Below, one piece after another: positions 1 to 11,579 of a stretch of DNA of 64,000 bases (position 1 is its first letter; the number at the start of each line of letters is the position of its first letter). The notes beneath the pieces were generated by a model. It searched no databases. It was not told the origin of the DNA and was given only the letters and a program-made list of their open reading frames with translations. A program made the position numbers and the translations under genes. Origin of the DNA: Microglena sp. YARC (taxonomy: Eukaryota > Chlorophyta > Chlorophyceae > Chlamydomonadales > Chlamydomonadaceae); NCBI GenBank assembly GCA_022414725.1, contig CM039463.1, positions 78,073,648-78,137,647 of the forward strand, in the 5' to 3' direction.

Positions 1-1887
1 GAGGAGGAGGGGGGGATAGGGTGAGATTGGGTAAGATGGGAAAGGCCAGGTAAGGTGGGAAAGACTCAGAGAGCTGGAAGGAGAAACAGGTGGCAAGGGG
101 GGAAATATGCCGCATTTCCCACACTGTAGTGGGAGAAATGGAGTGTTCAGACGCGCGACGTAAGATTCCGCATGACGCCTTCAAATTTCAAATATCCGTA
201 AACCCCCGGGGGCAAGGGGGGAAATATAGGGTCGTTTTAGCCCTTCCTGTCACGGTTGGGGAAGTCCATTTAGCCTCTTCGGCCTATCCCTGGACTGGAA
301 CAAACATACATTAAGATGATCAAACAACAGGAAGACAGGAAAGGGGAACAGAAACAGACAGGATGCAAATGCAAATCCAAATGCATATGCAAAGATGCAA
401 CCCAAGAGATAACATACATAGATACATCTATATATATGTAGACATACAGAAATGCTTCACCAACGAATTTCTGACCGGCCCTGACAGGCGACTTTTTTGA
501 AATCGGACGTTCTGAAGTTCACGGTGGTAAATTACGTAATAATGCTACTCGATGCATGCATGCGCACAATCAACCAGATTTAGGCAGAAGGGCGACGAAT
601 ACAGCCAGCAAACTTCTCGATGCGGTCTTCTGCTCATGCTCCATGATGCGTGCCAACGGTCCTAATGGACATGAGGGCGCGCAACACCGCCAGCCAACGC
701 TCAAAGTGAGCTTGCCAGAGCAGGAGAGAAAGGCTAATAATTATTTCACCAGCTTGCGAGTAATTGCAATTTCTTCACATCACCATGCTTCTTTTCTCCA
801 CCAGCGAGCGTTGCCACCATTCATTTCACGCATGCGCACTTTCACCATGCCTGTGCATCAATTGTATCATAGTTGGCAGCCAGTGGATGCGAGCAGCCAT
901 TTCCTTCCCATGTCTCGCACTCGGACCGCTCATCCTATCTATACAATCTCTTTTCATTGCATCGATGATCGTTAAGCACCCAATGCTTGGCAGTTAGTCG
1001 CAACAACTTCAAGCTATTCGAATTCATCATCACTTTCTCCATCGCTCGCGCCTCTAACGCTCATCTCATCACCGCACTCTCTTTTCATGGTATTTCGTTA
1101 AGCACGGCGCCGCGATTTTGGCTGAACCAAGTTTGACCCGATGCATGTGTAACTCGAAGTTGTTCAAACTCAACAACTGCACGAGAAGAATCCATGTTCT
1201 TGGCCTCATCGCAAATTCGGAACCTGAGAGTTTGCAAGCCGTTGTTCGCAGCCTAACATTCTGCACGGTTACAGCCCGCAGCTGGAGTGAAGTGTACGAA
1301 GTAGAGACGAGAGAGGAAAGTGTGTGTGCGTTTCGGTGGTTGGGGAAAGGGACGGTGGGTGTGTGTGTGGGGGGGGTGGGGGGTGGGGGGTGGGGGGGGG
1401 GGGAAAGAGTTTGTGTGGATGGGTAGGTTGAGGGGCAGGGAGAGGTCCGGAAAAGTAGGGGATACTGTTGGTCTGGCTGGGGGTGGGTTGGAATGGTATG
1501 CGTGTGTGATAGGGCTAGGTGGCCACAGCTTTAGTGAAGGGGAAGAGGAAGGGAAAGAGGTGTACATGTGTGTATGTGGGTGCGGGGGAGAGGGAGGGGG
1601 AGATGCCTGGAAGGTGTGTGGGGCAGAAGGGAGCAGGGGGGAGAAAGAGAGGGTGTGGCAATGGGGATGGGGGGCAGAAAGATTTAGAGAAAAGTAGGGG
1701 ATCGTGCAGGTCCGGGGGGGAGGGAAGGTGTAACCCTTCTGTAACCCTGACCAGACCAAAGGGCCTGGGTGGATGGGGGGTGGCCTCCAGCCACACGGGC
1801 AATGTACTAGTACATGCATACATGCATACACACACAGGGTTGAATAGGAGAGATTCAGCTACCTATCTATCTACGTATCTATTGTAC
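1..1887. other. No recognised gene; low-complexity G-rich tract
   Basis: PP2C exon(s) downstream of 1,888 would be expected on the minus strand, but none was recognised. 1,320-1,720 is a G/GT-rich stretch with a long G run. Open frames across it are compositional. 1,860-1,885 is a short TATC/TACC run next to the exon-7 donor. Confidence 0.55.
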
Positions 1888-3935
1888 CTATCTGGCACAT
1901 GATCCACAGTCAGCTGGACTGGCTTTCCACCCCTGATCAGCAGGATCCTGGCATCTCCAACGTTGGCGGTGAGGAGGTTGCTGCCACCACTCTTGTCCTG
2001 CGTAAAGTTCAAAGCCAAGCAGCGCTCTTGTCAGTAAGGAGTCCATAAAGCGATGGGAGCAGTGTTTGTTTTTGGCGGAGCACCCCCTTCTGGGGGGCAG
2101 GAGCCCCCATGTTTACCCATTTGTTCGTTTGATCGGGGAAAAACTTGAAGCCTGACACGTCAGCCAATGGTCGCGTAACTAATGCCTTCATTCCAACTCG
2201 CTTTGGTCAGCTCCATCGTTGCCACCTTTCGTTCCGTAGCCAACACACTCCGCCAATTTTCCCCGTCGCTTGCGACACTGCATAGGACTTGTTTTGGCGG
2301 AGCCCCCCCTTCTGGGGTGCAGGAGCCCCTAGTGTTACCCATTTGTCCGTCGGACCATCCATCCAACCATCCATCCATCCATCCATCTGACTGTGATGAA
2401 GCCCGACACGTCAGCCAACGGCCTCGTAACTAACTCACTTCCGTTGCCACCTGTCACTCCCTCGCGATCACTCTCCGCCAATTTTTCCGCCCTGTTGTCC
2501 GTTTGTTCGGCGACCGAGGCGGAGCATGACACGTCAGCCAAAGTTCTCGTAACTAACTCGTTGCCACCTGGCGCTCCGTCGCGAACACTCTCCGCTAATT
2601 TGTAGTGTCGCTTGCGACGCTGCATAGAACTTGTTATTTCATATTTATGTAGTCCAGGTTGAGTAGCTACTTGAGCTACTTGCTGCCCTACCCACACCCT
2701 TGTACTGGGAGTCAAGCGTCGCCATGCAACGACGGAATGGAAAAGGGCTGTTGGAAAAATAAAACAGTGGGTATCTCCCACCCAGGGATTTTTCCCCCCG
2801 CTATATATAGTGATCGCTAGTTTTGACCCCGTGTAAGCGAAATAATTTCGCAATGAAAAAAAACTCAAACGGCCCTAAAAGCTACAAAAAGCACTTACCG
2901 CTGTCCCTGGAGGAGGCCTAAAACCATGATGCTAAAAACAACTTTGAGATTTGAAAAACAAATCACTGCTCCCACTGTGTAGATGATGGGGAAGCACAGT
3001 GGCTGGCTGAGGGAGCTGCCTAGAAGCTGGGAATGAAAGTTGAAAAGAAAAGCTATGCTACCACCTTGTAGATGATGGGGAAGCACAGTGGCTGGCTGAG
3101 GGAGCTGCCTAGAAGCTGGGAATTAAAGTTGACAAGAAAAGCTATGCTACCACCTTGTAGATGATGGGGAAGCACAGTGGCTGGCTGAGGGAGCTGCCTA
3201 GAAGCTGGGAATTAAAGTTGAAAAGAAAAGCTATGCTACCACCTTGTAGATGATGGGGAAGCACAGTGGCTGGCTGAGGGAGCTGCCTAGAAGGTGGGAA
3301 TTAAAGTTGACAAGAAAAGCTATGCTACCACCTTGTAGATGATGGGGAAGCACAGTGGCTGGCTGAGGGAGCTGCCTAGAAGTTGGGAATGAAAGTTGAC
3401 AAGAAAAGCTATGCTACCACCTTGTAGATGATGGGGAAGCACAGTGGCTGGCTGAGGGAGATGCCTAGAAGCTGGGAATTAAAGTTGACAAGAAAAGCTA
3501 TGCTACCACCTTGTAGATGATGGGGAAGCACAGTGGCTGGCTGAGGGAGCTGCCTAGAAGCTGGGAATTAAAGTTGACAAGAAAAGCTATGCTACCACCT
3601 TGTAGATGGTGGGGAAGCACAGTGGCTGGCTGAGGGAGCTGCCTAGAAGCTGGTAATGAAAGTTGAAAAGAAAAGCTATGCAACCACCTTGTAGATGATG
3701 GGGAAGCACAGTGGCTGGCTGAGGGAGCTGCCTAGAAGCTGGGAATTAAAGTTGACAAGAAAAGCTATGCTACCACCTTGTAGATGATGGGGAAGCACAG
3801 TGGCTGGCTGAGGGAGCTACCTAGAAGCTGGGAATGAAAGTTGAAAAGAAAAACTATGCTTCCACCAGGAGTGAAAACAAACTGCTAACTGAAGGTAAGC
3901 AAAAAAAACTGAGGAGGGCTGACCCCCCCCCCACA

Positions 3936-3971
<36 letters not shown>

Positions 3972-6900
3972 TAAATATAAATATGTATAAATAATAAATA
4001 TGTACAGTATAACCGGTGTAAGCGTTGAGTCTCTGCTACACTGAGGGCGGTAAATACCCATTACTTAGATACGGATTCAGGGGGGTACAATATGGGGGCC
4101 TGCTCACACCTTTTACATGATGGCAGTAGTAGCAATGGGGTAATAGTAGCAGCAACAGTAAGCAGCAATGGGGCAAGAGTAGCAGCAACAGTAAGCAGCA
4201 ATGTGGAAATAGTAGCAGCAATATCACAATATGGCGACCTGATCCCAACTTGTAGATGATGGCAGTAGTAGCAATGGGGCAATAGTGGCAGCAATAGTAG
4301 CAGCAATGGGGAAATAGTAGCAGCAATAGTAAGCAGCAATGGGGAAATAGTGGCAGCAATGGGGCAATATGGCGACCTGATCCTACCTTGTAGATGATGG
4401 CAGTAGTAGCAATGGGGCAATAGTAGCAGCAATAGTAGCAGCAATGGGGCAATAGTACCAGCAATAGTAAGCAGCAATGGGGAAATAGCAGCAGCAATAT
4501 TACAATATGGCGACCTGATCCCAACTTGTAGATGATGGCAGTAGTAGCAATGGGGCAATAGTAGCAGCAATAGTAGCAGCAATGGGGCAATAGTAGCAGC
4601 AATAGTAAGCAGCAATGGGGAAATAGCAGCAGCAATATTACAATATGGCGACCTGATCCCAACTTGCAGATGATGGCAGTAGTAGCAATGGGGCAATAGT
4701 GGCAGCAATAGTAGCAGCAATGGGGCAATAGTAGCAGCATTAGTAAGCAGCAATGGGGAAATAGTAGCAGCAATGGGGCAATATGGCGACCTGATCCCAA
4801 CTTGCAGATGATGGCAGTAGTAGCAATGGGGCAATAGTGGCAGCAATAGTAGCAGCAATGGGGAAATAGTAGCAGCAATAGTAAGCAGCAATGGGGAAAT
4901 AGCAGCAGCAATATTACAATATGGCGACCTGATCCCAACTTGTAGATGATGGCAGTAGTAGCAATGGGGCAATAGTAGCAGCAATAGTAGCAGCAATGGG
5001 GCAATAGTAGCAGCAACAGTAAGCAGCAATGGGGAAATAGCAGCAGCAATATTACAATATGGCGACCTGATCCCAACTTGCAGATGATGGCAGTAGTAGC
5101 AATGGGGCAATAGTGGCAGCAATAGTAGCAGCAATGGGGAAATAGTAGCAGCAATAGTAAGCAGCAATGGGGAAATAGTAGCAGCGATTTTACAATATGG
5201 CGACCTGATCCCAACTTGCAGATGATGGCAGTAGTAGCAATGGGGCAATAGTACCAGCAATAGTAAGCAGCAATGGGGAAATAGTAGCAGCGATATTACA
5301 ATATGGCGACCTGATCCCACCTTGTAGATGATGGCAGTAATAGCTATGGGGCAATAGTAGCAGCAATAGTAAGCAGCAATGGGGAAATAGTAGCAGCAAT
5401 ATTACAATATGGCGACCTGATCCTACCTTGTAGATGATGGCAGTAGCAGCTGTAGATCCACACTTAGAGCCTCCAACACCTCGTTCACCTGCATGCACAG
5501 ATTGGATCAACATTGTGTGAAGTGCTAGTGCGCACTGAGGTAGCACACTCACTCAACCTTGTGTGATTTGCCAGCACGTATTTCAGTAGCACATTCGATC
5601 AAATTGTGTGATGTGCTAGTGCGCACTGAGGTAGCACACTCACTCAACCTTGTGTGATTTGCCAGCACGTATTTCAGTAGTACATTCGATCAACATTGTG
5701 TGATGTGCTAGTGCGCACTGATGTAGCACATTCACCCAACCTTGTGTGATGTGCCAGTAAGTATTTTAGTACTGCACTCGCTCAACGTTGTGTGGCGTGC
5801 TAGTGCGCACTGATGTAGCACGTTCACCCAAACTTGTGTGATTTGCTAGCACATATTTCAGCAGTACACTGGTTCAACATTGTGTGACGTGCTAGTGCGC
5901 ACTGATGTAGTACATTCACCCAACCTTGTGTGATTTGCCAGTACGTATATCAGTAGTATACTCGCTCAACATTGTGTGACGTGCTAGTGCGCACTGATGT
6001 AGCACACTCGCCCAACCTTGTGTGATTTGCTAGAGCGTATATCAGTAGTACACTCGCTCAACATTGTGTGGCGTGCTAGTGCGCACTGATGTAGCACACT
6101 CACCCAACCTTGTGTGATTTGCTAGTGCGTATATCAGTAGTACACTCGCTTGTGTGACGTGCTAGTACATACATGAGGAGATTGGATCAAGTATATTTTG
6201 ATAATAATTGTTATATTTTCGATTGAGTTTTGATTGTTTTTATCACGATTACATGTTCCCTGGTAATTAATTGTACTGCCAAAGACGGTGAGCAGCCAAA
6301 TTGCTGGTTGGAGCTAGGTAAGCGAGATCAAGTTCACCTACACAAAACACAAGGCTACGTGCCTTGTTAAAGGGTCTGGGGGGTTTACAGCCCCCCCCAC
6401 CCCCAGTCCCCATTGGTGGTTGGCACCGGTGCATTTATTTATTCATCCCTGCCTACAGCAAATGCAGCTTTGGTGGTTGGCCCTGAGCAAGCAAACGGGC
6501 TGGCCCCCTCAGCCTCACACCTCGTAATAAGACGTACCGTATGTTAATTCATCCCAGTGCAAGCAAACGGGCTGCCCCCCCCAACCTCACGCCTCGTAAT
6601 AAGACGTACCATTTATTCATTCATCCCTGCCCACAGCACACACACCTGTATACACACACACCCTTATACACACACATACACACACACACTCACGCCCTGG
6701 TGCAAGGCGGAAACACATCAATTCCCAATCACCACTTTCTACTACTATGCTGATTTAACATGTTCTCTCATTTTTGGCGGAGCCCCCTCTTCAAAGGGGC
6801 GGGAGCCCCCATGTTTACCCATTTGTCCGTCTGTCCGACCGAAAAACTCGAAGCCCGACACGTCAGCCAACCGTCGCGTAACAAACTCGCTTCGGTCAGC

Positions 6901-9900
6901 TCCTTTTGTTCCGTTGCCAACACACTCCGCCAATTTTCCACGTCGCTTGCGACGCTGCATAGGACTTGTCGTACTCACCAAGGCCCATGAAGCCACCAGC
7001 CTTCAGCAGCTGCTTGTCTGCCTGTAAGGGGCTTGGCGAGGTAAGGGATTCTGGGGCTTGGGGGGGTTAGGGTGTCAGGAGATTTGTTTCTTATCGGGTT
7101 TGAACTGTAGCAAGGTGCATGTTGTGGCACTGACCAGGTAGTCCCTGCAACGTTGTTCTCGTCTTGTGTACTCACCAAGGCCCATGAAGCCACCAGCCTT
7201 CAGCAGCTGCTTGTCTGCCTGTAAGTAGGCCTCTTCCATCACATATTCTGGATTGGAGGGTCCCTCACCCCATTTCTGCACAAGCACAGTAGTAGGCATA
7301 TTAGCATGAGGCATACCAGCATTAGGCATTTCTGCACAAGCACAGTAGTAGGCATATTAGCATGAGGCATATCAGCATTAGGCATTTCTGCACAAGCACA
7401 GTAGTAGGCATATCAGCATGAGGCATGTCAGCAGCAGGCGTGTCAGCGTTAGGCATTTCTGCACAAGCACAGCAATAGCAATTCAGTGGATGATTTAGAA
7501 TCGACGTCGTAGGTTGTACTTAGAGCATCGACTTTTTCAGGTCAAATTTACGGAATTTCAGGCCAAATCTGAGGCACGAACTACGAATTACGACCCGTTT
7601 CGAAATATCAGAATTCAAATCATCTGCTGAATTGCTATAAGCATGCCTTCAAGACAACAAGTGTAATGTGTAACAAAAGATACGGGTATGGTACCACACT
7701 ACACCTTCCCACATATTACCATACCATACAATTGTTTTGGTGGAGCCCCCCCTTCTGGTGGGAGAGAGCCCTCAGTTCTACCCCAATGTCTGTCCGTGCG
7801 ACCGAAAAATTGAAGCCTGACACGTCATCCAACTGTCTCATAACTAACTGGCTTCGGTCAGCTCCATCGTCGCCACCTGTCATTCCGTTGCCAACACTGT
7901 CCGTCAATTTTCCGCGTCGCTTGCGACGCTGTATAGGACTTGTTTCAAGGAGGATGTTTGCCTCTTAGGTTGGATCTCCCTATGCTATCCCTAGACTATG
8001 GTACGGCATGGTATCACATATTATATTATTGTATATTACATTATATTATTACATTATATTGTAGTCCCGCATACTATATTATTATATTATATTGTAGTCT
8101 CGCATATTACCATCAGGGTACTTCAAATGGCCAAATTGGCCAGCGCTTTAGCGCACTTGAATACAAAAAAACTGCGCTTTGTAGTGCAAAAAGCGCAAAA
8201 AATGCTTGCAGCGCCCACAAGGGGTTGCAAAAAACTGCGCTTAAAGCGCAGAGGGGGTCAAAAAGTCAGCGCTCAAAAGCGCAAAAGCGCGCGCTTTGAA
8301 TTAACCTGATTGCCATACCATACCACACCATGCCACATCATGCCATACCACGCCACACCACATCATACCACACCAAGCTACACCATGCCCTACCAGGCCA
8401 TACCTTACCTTACCATATCATACCATCCATACCAAGCCATGTTATGCCAGACCATACCATATCGTCCCATGCCATATCATACCACCACATCATACATACC
8501 ATACCATATCTTACCGTAAATGCATACCATGTCATACCATCCCATGCTATATCATACCAGTATACCACCATACCATACCAAGCCATGCTATATCATACCA
8601 TGCCATACAGTCCCTTGCCATACCTCTCCGTAGCTCACAATGTACTTCATGCCCGGGACAAGTCTCTAAACTGTCTAATCCGCTTAGTGCGCTTCCTGGT
8701 TTCCATGGGTCTCGCATGGGGGGACTTGGAATTGGCAGACTATGAGCAGCCCATAGTTGTCTGAAGAACCATGAAACAATTCAAATGCAAATGCAAATGC
8801 AATGCCCTTGCCATGGTGTGAATTACTTTCATTGTCCTCCTACCCCAAATGGACTGATTCACACTTAATGTATTGCATTAGCATTTTTGGCGGAGCCCCC
8901 CCTCCTGGGAGACGGGAGCCCCCAGATTTACCCGGTTGTTTGTCTGTGCGATTGAACGACCGGAAAATTGAAGCCTGGCACGCCAGCCAACTGTCTCATA
9001 ACTAAATGGCTTCGGTCAGCTCCAGTCCGTTGCCATCTGTCGTTCCGTTACCAACACACTCCGCCAATTTTTGCAAGCGACCCTGCACAGGACTTGTTCT
9101 TAATGCTAAACGCACCTTCTCAATGATTGGAACCAGCTTCTCCTTCAACCACTGGGCGGTAGCACTGCCTCCATGCCTGCAGCAACAACAAAAACACTGG
9201 GCTGAGGTTTCCAACCTTGATAGATTTCCGAGGAATTGTTCCCAACACTCAACAAGCAACGAAAATTGCATGTTTAGAATACGAATGTGCAAGTGGAGAG
9301 TTTGTGTTTTGGCAATGATATAGATGTCACCCCACAAATCAAGCAATTCGAGAGGCCTTAAATAGGGTTGTGATATTGAGGGCTGCGTAGAAGAAATTAG
9401 GTGCTCGTGCGTTACGCGCACACGTCACGATACTCGCGCATTACGCGCACACGCAAGCACGCACAGGGTTACCGTTGCGGTTGTAGCGAGAAGGGGAAAA
9501 GTGACCTTCCCCGCCCCCCTTGTTGCCACATCAGCATACATACAAGCACGTCGACACAGGACCCACCCATCAAACACTCCTGCGAACGCGAGAGGCTGCA
9601 TGGGTCCGCTCTGTTCCATGACCTGAAGTGAAAGGGGCTTGCAGAGCGTTAGAGCTATCTTTCTGCATCGGGTAGACATCGACGAGAGATCTACTGCTTA
9701 CAGTACACACCTGAACCTTTAACCTGTCCTCGTTCACCTTCCGAACCGTCCCCTGCGACAGAGTAAGCGTGTGTGAGGCCAAACTGGCATTAGCATTGAA
9801 GAAGCTTGCATTCAACGGTCTCGAAGCTTCCGTCTGTCCTCCAGTTACAACGAAAACATACTGCGTTACTTAAGAGTGCGTATCACCTGCATGGTATAAA

Positions 9901-10051
9901 CTCCTGACTCCTTCACAACTACGCTGATAGGAGATGCATCGGGCGCAGCGCTTCGGACAGCAACACGAGAGAAGCGCCTGGATGGCAATACAACGGATTT
10001 GGCCGATGCGCTTCTAACCGATCCAACTTTCATCGCACTAGGGGTCAGCAT
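1888..10051 (-). CDS. PP2C-type Ser/Thr phosphatase, probably plastid-targeted; seven exons, 3' end missing
   Basis: Metal-dependent PPM/PP2C protein phosphatase, which removes phosphate from Ser/Thr. Exons in coding order: 10051-9887, 9860-9711, 9622-9567, 9176-9116, 7275-7176, 5488-5427, 1997-1888. All introns are GT-AG and phases agree, giving about 234 residues so far. Visible family motifs: NEDR (residues 98-101), GVFDGHGG (120-127, metal-binding Asp/Gly, split by intron 3), GGSKCGSTA (about 183-191) and ANVGDARILL with a following DH (209-231). Residues 1-55 are rich in Ser, Arg, Ala and Val with almost no acidic residues at the start, like a chloroplast transit peptide; targeting is inference. 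The start is the ATG at 10051. Intron 1 would be only 26 nt. The remaining catalytic motifs (second half of PP2C) were not found in 1-1,887 and probably lie beyond the left edge. Family call is firm; substrate unknown. Confidence 0.85.
2068..2636 (+). mobile_element. GGCGGAGCCCC-type MITE, two tandem copies
   Basis: The consensus starts TTTTTGGCGGAGCCCCC, has a second GGAGCCCC that can pair with it, then TTTACCCATTTGTCCG and GACACGTCAGCCAAC, and ends GCGACGCTGCATAGGACTTG. First copy 2,068-2,291, second from 2,292 with internal rearrangement and a (CCAT)n insertion. The palindrome CGTCGCTTGCGACG is inside the 3' end. Non-coding. Confidence 0.8.
2960..3870. repeat. About 89-bp tandem array, 10 units, PP2C intron 6
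   Basis: GTAGATGATGGGG recurs near 2,979, 3,067, 3,156, 3,244, 3,333, 3,422, 3,511, 3,600, 3,691 and 3,779. On the coding (minus) strand each unit carries CCATCATCTACAAG then GTGG, which matches the last 14 nt of PP2C exon 6 plus a 5' splice site. This is joined to a segment resembling the GGGCTAC-type MITE (CTAGGCAGCTCCCTCAGCC). Units differ by few substitutions. Confidence 0.85.
3936..3970. repeat. (CA)n microsatellite
   Basis: Preceded by a short C run and followed by an AT-rich segment. Located in PP2C intron 6. Confidence 0.9.
4100..5426 (-). repeat. 138-bp tandem array of the PP2C exon-6 3' end with its 5' splice site
   Basis: About ten units downstream of exon 6. Each repeats, on the minus strand, the exon-6 terminus (GCTACTACTGCCATCATCTA) and the donor region (GGATCAGGTCGCCATATTG), separated by AGCAGCAAT-type triplet filler. 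Junctions fall near 4,251, 4,390, 4,528, 4,666, 4,805, 4,942, 5,079, 5,217 and 5,325; the functional copy is at 5,427. Because 138 is divisible by three, two reading frames stay open for about 400 codons; these are array artefacts. Confidence 0.87.
5500..6175. repeat. About 92-bp tandem array upstream of PP2C exon 6
   Basis: Seven units marked by GTGCTAGTGCGCACTGA near 5,521, 5,612, 5,706, 5,798, 5,889, 5,981 and 6,073, alternating with CCTTGTGTGATTTGC. It lies just upstream of the exon-6 acceptor, but no clear exon copy is seen in the unit. Confidence 0.85.
6774..6969 (+). mobile_element. GGCGGAGCCCC-type MITE
   Basis: Full-length copy (about 196 bp) ending CGACGCTGCATAGGACTTGT. It ends exactly where a duplicated PP2C exon-5 splice junction begins (6,970). 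Confidence 0.82.
6970..7025 (-). repeat. Copy of PP2C exon-5 3' half with its 5' splice site
   Basis: Near-identical to 7,171-7,226, including the donor. Lies in the downstream intron and is bounded on the left by a MITE. Confidence 0.88.
7276..7470 (-). repeat. Repeated 3' splice-site region upstream of PP2C exon 5
   Basis: CATTTCTGCACAAGCACAG recurs at about 7,271 (functional), 7,327, 7,384 and 7,453, separated by TAGGCAT-type filler. On the minus strand each is TGCTTGTGCAG followed by AAATG, i.e. the acceptor and first exon bases. Confidence 0.83.
7737..7944 (+). mobile_element. GGCGGAGCCCC-type MITE
   Basis: Begins TTTTGGTGGAGCCCCCC, contains GACACGTCATCCAAC, ends GACGCTGTATAGGACTTGTT. 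Lies in a PP2C intron. Confidence 0.8.
8114..8308. mobile_element. hAT-type MITE, copy A
   Basis: Ends are CAGGGTACTTCAAA and TTTGAATTAACCTG. It is flanked by ATTACCAT and ATTGCCAT, an 8-bp target duplication with one mismatch. The interior is rich in AGCGC words (CCAGCGCTTTAGCGCACTTG). It lies in the intron between PP2C exons 4 and 5. Confidence 0.82.
8310..8620. repeat. CATACCA-rich degenerate simple repeat
   Basis: Imperfect CCATACCA/CATACCAT words fill the stretch, in the intron between PP2C exons 4 and 5. Nearby 8,020-8,105 is TATTATAT-rich. Frames here are not genes. Confidence 0.8.
8886..9097 (+). mobile_element. GGCGGAGCCCC-type MITE beside PP2C exon 4
   Basis: Same family, diverged at the 3' end (GCGACCCTGCACAGGACTTG). 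It stops about 18 bp from the 5' splice site of PP2C exon 4. Confidence 0.78.
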
Positions 10052-11579
10052 CTTAGCAAGATATATAAGAGTAGATAATATGTCGCTTTCACAACGGCTA
10101 GCTGATGAGGAAAGGGGAAATCAAAGTGCGGTTGAGACTTGGGCAACAAACACGAAGCGTGCGTTGGGGGGGCAGGAAATGGGACCGCAGAGGTTCGGTA
10201 TTGTAGGCTTCGGTCGGCTTCGGTGTTGAGACGTGTCGCATCTGGCCCAGGGCAGGAGGGGGGGCAGGAGGGGCCCGGGGAGGGGCCCCTGATCTGGCAA
10301 GGCATCTGGCGATATGGCGGTTCTCATTTTCATGCTCACTCACTCACAACAGATTGTTAACCAACTACGGAGCAGATCCAAGGCAAGTCTCAACCGAATG
10401 GTTACCGAGTCTGGCTAGCTGAGAAAGAGAGAACCACGTGCCATGCGCTTCAGCCCTGTGTGTGCCAGCTCATGGTGATCGAGTTGCAGGCGTCTATTCG
10501 TGGACGACCATATGAAAGCTCATGTGACGACGGCGACGGGGAAGCGGGGAACGGACTGTGTTATGACCGGCCGAGGTCAGGCAGGTGGCCATAGTTATCC
10601 ATGTCAGCACTATATCTTCCAGCCTGGCATCCTGCGATCGACATCCAAGTGCCCGCACACTGCCAGACGAGCATCCGAGCACTCAGGGTTGTTCAGGACG
10701 CTGCGTTCTGTGTCGCAGACGCAGCTTCAGTGGGTTTCGCACGACGACGTTGCGTGCGCAACGCAGGACGCAGCGTCCTGAACAACCCTGATGATCACAG
10801 GGGTGAAGATCCGACTCTCCGACAGCACTTTTTTATTACTTCCCTATGTTTGTTTCCAGTGTTGGGATAGCAAATCATCCCAATGAACAATGATGGAATA
10901 CCGGGTTTTACAAGGGCTCATCTCAAAAATCTGTATTTGAAACGTGGCGTTTTAAACAACCCTGGTAAAGAAGGGCGCCCGGATTAAGTGCGCCACCCCT
11001 GCGACCTGACTACCGTATACTATGACATCAAAAAAAGGTTAGGCCTTAAGAGAAGAAGGCTACGACTGCAAAGACGAAGAATAAGAAAAAACGGAGACGA
11101 TACTTGTTAAATGTTTTTCAGCCAACTCTGTGCTGCTCACCGTCTTCCAATTATATTCCTCCCCCATGCTATACCCAAGGAGACCAGTGAGCACACTAAA
11201 TGGATTCCAACCCATGCATGGAACATGGATACCATGTATTGTATTGCATAGGCCGCTGTTGACTCTTCACAAACCCGCTCCACAGCGTCCGAGAGGGTCT
11301 TCCATTCTTCCAAGTTCCAACTATGCTACTCAGCTCTATAACTACGAGGTAAATAAGAGGCTGATGAGCTCAATGGCAAAGCTTTACAGTCGAAAAGGAA
11401 AACTGTTAGGGATGTCAAGCTCCCTATCGTACGATATATATATTATATTGTAATATTGTAGATCGTACGATAATGTGGATTGACATCGTATGGTATTTCC
11501 AGTATCTTGTTTATCAGAGAGAGGACATTGTTACATACCGGTACTCACTAGAGCTCTCCTTAATAAATCAACTTCCACC
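10052..11579. other. Intergenic: PP2C upstream region and unassigned sequence
   Basis: The PP2C promoter should lie just right of 10,051; no motif stands out beyond a TATATAA-like stretch at about 10,060-10,068. A 23-bp inverted repeat sits at 10,684-10,790. An AT-rich palindromic stretch (ATCGTACGATA) lies at 11,430-11,475, followed by the start of the retroelement. Confidence 0.5.
10684..10790. repeat. Perfect 23-bp inverted repeat with about 61-bp loop
   Basis: CAGGGTTGTTCAGGACGC plus TGCGT at the left is the exact complement of ACGCAGCGTCCTGAACAACC plus CTG at the right. The CAGGG terminus suggests a tiny hAT-like MITE, but the 8-bp flanks do not match. Confidence 0.8.

Noticed and set aside
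1253..1902. Overlapping frames of 100-190 codons on both strands
   Set aside because: G/GT-rich low-complexity DNA; no motif and all frames open together.
4036..5320. Two long minus-strand frames (about 390 and 420 codons) rich in Leu, Cys and Ile
   Set aside because: They are products of the 138-bp array (a multiple of three) in PP2C intron 6; two frames are open at once, which is typical of low-complexity repeats.
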